Under the pieces are notes generated by a model that saw only the letters and a list, made by a program, of their open reading frames with translations, had not been told where the DNA came from and searched no databases. Positions 62,019 through 64,000 of a stretch of DNA of 64,000 nucleotides are shown here, piece after piece. The DNA lies in contig NZ_JAMBOP010000008.1 in the NCBI RefSeq assembly GCF_023715645.1, positions 80,988 to 144,987 of the forward strand, read 5' to 3'. Within the stretch, counting starts at the first letter, position 1, and each line of letters begins with the position of its first letter. This DNA is from Bacillus cytotoxicus. Its GTDB lineage: Bacteria; Bacillota; Bacilli; Bacillales; Bacillaceae_G. Both the position numbers and the translations under genes were made by a program.

Positions 62019-62678
62019 TTGAAATATAAAAAAGTAGCAATAGTAGCAGCTATATCAATGAGTTTACTTGCAGGGTGTTTCGGACCTAAACCAGAAGAAG
62101 AGTTGTACGTGGCATTTGAAAATGCAGCAAAAAAAGAAAAAACAATCTTTGAAGATGCGAAAACATTAGAAACATTAGAAAAGCAAGGACAAGAATTGTA
62201 TAGCCAGATTGTAAAAGACGGAAAAGATAACAATCAAGTGGTAAAAGAGAAGGTAGATCAAGCTGTAAAAAGCGTTACTGATCGTGAGAAAGTGTTAGAT
62301 AAAGAAAAAGATACGTTAGATAAAGCACAAGCAGAAACAAAAGATGTTGATAAATATGTAAAGGATCTTAAGGATAAAAAGTTACAAGAACAAGCAAAGA
62401 AAGTACAAGCTGCATATAACGGCCGCTATGATTCTTTCAAAAAAATGTATGATAGCTATAAAAAATCATTAAAATTAGAAAAAGAATTATATGCGATGTT
62501 GCAATCGAAAGATGAAAAATTAAAAACGATAAGTGAAAAAGTAAAAGTTGTAAATCAATCTTATCAAGAGGTTGAGTCTCCGAAAAATACATTTAATGAA
62601 TATACAAAGCAATATAATGAAGAAAAACTTTCTTTCTATAAACAAGCAAATATAAAAATAAAAGAAGATAAAAAATAA
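62019..62678 (+). CDS. ykyA: Cell-wall-binding lipoprotein YkyA
   Basis: A 219-residue lipoprotein (lipobox LLAGC, Cys near 19) whose mature part is almost entirely charged alpha-helical coiled coil (KEKVDQAVKSVTDREKVLDK and similar). It matches the YkyA family, described as putative cell-wall-binding lipoproteins. TTG 62019 is eight bases from AGGAGG; a TTG six bases earlier is too close. It shares a terminator with convergent ykyB. Confidence 0.85.
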   Translation: MKYKKVAIVAAISMSLLAGCFGPKPEEELYVAFENAAKKEKTIFEDAKTLETLEKQGQELYSQIVKDGKDNNQVVKEKVDQAVKSVTDREKVLDKEKDTLDKAQAETKDVDKYVKDLKDKKLQEQAKKVQAAYNGRYDSFKKMYDSYKKSLKLEKELYAMLQSKDEKLKTISEKVKVVNQSYQEVESPKNTFNEYTKQYNEEKLSFYKQANIKIKEDKK

Positions 62679-62710
62679 AGAAGCTTTGGCCGTTTGGCCA
62701 AGGCTTTTTT
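62679..62710. terminator. Bidirectional terminator between ykyA and ykyB
   Basis: AAGCTTTGGCC-gttt-GGCCAAGGCTTTTTT. Confidence 0.83.
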
Positions 62711-63167
62711 ATTTTTTTGTGTAGGTACGACGATACCAAGGAGTTGGTTCGCTCAACTTTTTTTCTTGTTGAAATGCCTCTTTCCCAATATACTGCTGAA
62801 GCATGTTTTTAGCAGAGGTTAAGGATAGATGTGTTTTTGGGTTTCGATAGGCACAATCAAGATTACCGAGATGTGGAAGGTTACGAAAATCGTCTTTTGT
62901 TGGAGGGATATGGAAGTAATAATTACCTGCTCGAACAAGAACGTCAGATTGTTGCTGGCTAAAGCGTGGGTTTTTGGAAAAATGTAAACCTTCTTTCGTA
63001 GCTTGCTTTTCTGTAATTAATCGTTCTAAAGCTGTTTTTTTTAACCAATATAAATACTTCGGATTTGTAGCAGATTTTGCATGTCGGTTGACAGTGAAAA
63101 TCGCTTCAGCAAGTTGATGAACTGAAAATTGATTATAAGAACGAGACTGAGATTGTGCAGATTTCAC
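62709..63167 (-). CDS. ykyB: YkyB family protein
   Basis: A 152-residue protein matching B. subtilis YkyB in size and motifs: SVHQLAEAIFTVNRHAKSA, YLYWLKKTALERLI and HLGNLDCAYRNPKTHLSL. The conserved asparagine/histidine/cysteine positions suggest a structured, possibly metal- or nucleic-acid-binding protein, but no activity is known. GTG 63167 has AAGGAGTG upstream. As in B. subtilis it is next to ykyA. Confidence 0.87.
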   Translation of the reverse strand: MKSAQSQSRSYNQFSVHQLAEAIFTVNRHAKSATNPKYLYWLKKTALERLITEKQATKEGLHFSKNPRFSQQQSDVLVRAGNYYFHIPPTKDDFRNLPHLGNLDCAYRNPKTHLSLTSAKNMLQQYIGKEAFQQEKKLSEPTPWYRRTYTKK

Positions 63168-63235
63168 TTTAGCACTCCTTTCTTGTCTAGATTATCATAA
63201 TTTAATAAAAGTTAGCAATTTTTCTATGTAGAAAC

Positions 63236-63276
63236 TTATATAAATACAAATTAAAAAACGACATGAAAACCCTCTT
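63236..63276 (+). repeat. bcr-like repeat left end, interrupted by the TnpB element (copy 17)
   Basis: CTTATATAAATACAAATTAA and CGACATGAAAACCCTC match the left end of the family, then the sequence changes abruptly at about 63277-63280. Confidence 0.72.
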
Positions 63277-63280
63277 TCTG

Positions 63281-63325
63281 ATCGCCTACATATGTTATTT
63301 GTATGTATTTTTGAAACTAGGCGAT
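63281..63325. mobile_element. Left end of an IS200/IS605-type element carrying tnpB
   Basis: ATCGCCTA (63281-63288) pairs with TAGGCGAT (63318-63325), a subterminal hairpin of the sort expected at an IS200/IS605 end. The tnpB gene begins 38 bases on. No tnpA is seen on this side; the right end lies outside the window. Confidence 0.5.
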
Positions 63326-63363
63326 ATAATAAATATGAAAATTCGAAAGAAAGGAGAATGTAT

Positions 63364-64000
63364 ATGGCAACCACAAAAGAGGGTGTTCATATAAAAGGAA
63401 TAAAAAAGTCGTTACCGGATGGGTGGTCTACCTATGCATTTCGATACGCTATTTTTCCCACCCCTGAACAAGTAACGAAATTAGAAAAATCGTTTGGATG
63501 TGAACGAAAAGTGTATAACGAATATGTCTCTGGTTTGTATGAATATTTAGAATCTATCGGTTTTGAAAGTGGATGTATTCGTTATAAAGTTCCGAATTAT
63601 ACAACGATCACGGCCAAATATGATTACTTAGATAAAAGTAATGATTCTTTTGTTTATAATGATGCAAAAATGAGATTCCAAGCAGCTATTAAAAAATATA
63701 ATGAAACCTATGCGAAACAACCGATTCAATATAAAAAGTCGGTTCGTAAAAAGATGAAAACAATCGGTTATGTTCCTACGCTGAAAGACATAAAAGGTAT
63801 GCCGAAATTCCATAGTAAAAAACAGGGGAAATTAAGCTATACTACGAATCAAACCAACGGAAACATAAAAATCACACAAGAAAATGGCTCTTATTTTTTA
63901 TGTATTCCAAAGTTTCAAGAAGGTATTTCGATTCATCTACATCGAGAATTACCGATTGATGGAATCATTAAAAAAGCAACAATTAAGCGAGAAGGAACAA
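63364..64000 (+). CDS. tnpB: TnpB, RNA-guided nuclease of an IS200/IS605 or IS607-type element (partial)
   Basis: The N-terminal 212 residues are visible. The TnpB/Fanzor-type opening is TYAFRYAIFPTPEQVTKLEK, SFGCERKVYNEYV, followed by the wedge-domain region with KFHSKKQGKLSYTTNQTNG. The RuvC catalytic residues and the zinc finger lie beyond the window. AAAGGAG precedes ATG 63364. TnpB uses an omega-RNA made from the element's right end to cut DNA, which promotes element retention; this activity is known for the family, not shown here. Confidence 0.85.
   Translation, partial: MATTKEGVHIKGIKKSLPDGWSTYAFRYAIFPTPEQVTKLEKSFGCERKVYNEYVSGLYEYLESIGFESGCIRYKVPNYTTITAKYDYLDKSNDSFVYNDAKMRFQAAIKKYNETYAKQPIQYKKSVRKKMKTIGYVPTLKDIKGMPKFHSKKQGKLSYTTNQTNGNIKITQENGSYFLCIPKFQEGISIHLHRELPIDGIIKKATIKREGT

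Overview
This window comes from a Bacillus of the B. cereus group. The evidence is the conserved spoIIA/sigF-spoVA, ypuA-ppiB-ribT-ypuF-scpAB and glcT-ptsGHI gene orders, proteins that closely match remembered B. cereus sequences, strong AGGAGG ribosome sites, AT-rich DNA, and about twenty copies of a bcr-like interspersed repeat typical of that group. Several catabolic genes exist here only as deletion scars. That would suit a reduced-genome lineage of the group such as B. cytotoxicus, but this species guess is inference and was not tested.

Layout. 1-7.5 kb: a partial YtrA-type GntR regulator, dacF, the spoIIAA-spoIIAB-sigF operon and spoVAC-AD-AEB-AEA-AF (forespore sigma factor control and dipicolinate transport). 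The spoVAA and spoVAB genes that B. subtilis has at this place are missing. 7.6-14.4 kb: a HAD phosphatase, ypuA, ppiB, ribT, ypuF, a YjcZ-type spore microprotein, scpAB (condensin partners) and a ComEC-like metallo-hydrolase. 14.7-23.2 kb: amino-sugar and glucose uptake, with nagA, a broken nagB, nagR, a second HAD phosphatase, glcT, an antiterminator-controlled ptsG, ptsH and ptsI. 23.2-38.4 kb: a mosaic of small stress, spore and housekeeping genes (nitroreductase, PAS-GGDEF protein, class C serine hydrolase, hydroxyisobutyrate-dehydrogenase-like enzyme, mtnU, YvrJ, 3-hydroxybutyrate dehydrogenase, a COG3910-like ATPase, lipoproteins, GNAT, RDD protein), heavily interspersed with repeats and carrying relics of mtnW/mtnB and a thiolase.

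38.6-50.1 kb: an IS30-family element followed by a full maltodextrin system: msmX (ATPase), malL (oligo-1,6-glucosidase), a neopullulanase-like enzyme, mdxEFG (importer) and malR. Near-identical LacI-type operators centred on AAACGTTT lie in front of msmX, malL and mdxE. 50-54.5 kb: patA, a sporulation-type histidine kinase, a DUF3967-like coiled-coil protein and an orphan ComJ/Nin-type nuclease inhibitor. 54.5-58 kb: a low-complexity accessory stretch with nested repeats, a secreted protein next to a YrvL-like membrane protein, an IS231 remnant, and a cobalamin riboswitch fused by deletion to the last part of metE. 58-64 kb: a QacA/EmrB-type exporter, a polysaccharide deacetylase, ykyA, ykyB and the start of a TnpB gene running off the window.

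The most striking feature is not a new gene system but a pattern of decay. Four catabolic or methionine-related loci (nagB, mtnWXB, a thiolase and metE) are reduced to scars. At least two of the junctions fall on short repeats that can be read in the sequence. A dense repeat family, in a free form and a form bracketed by inverted repeats, sits among them and in two cases supplies the stop codon of a host gene.
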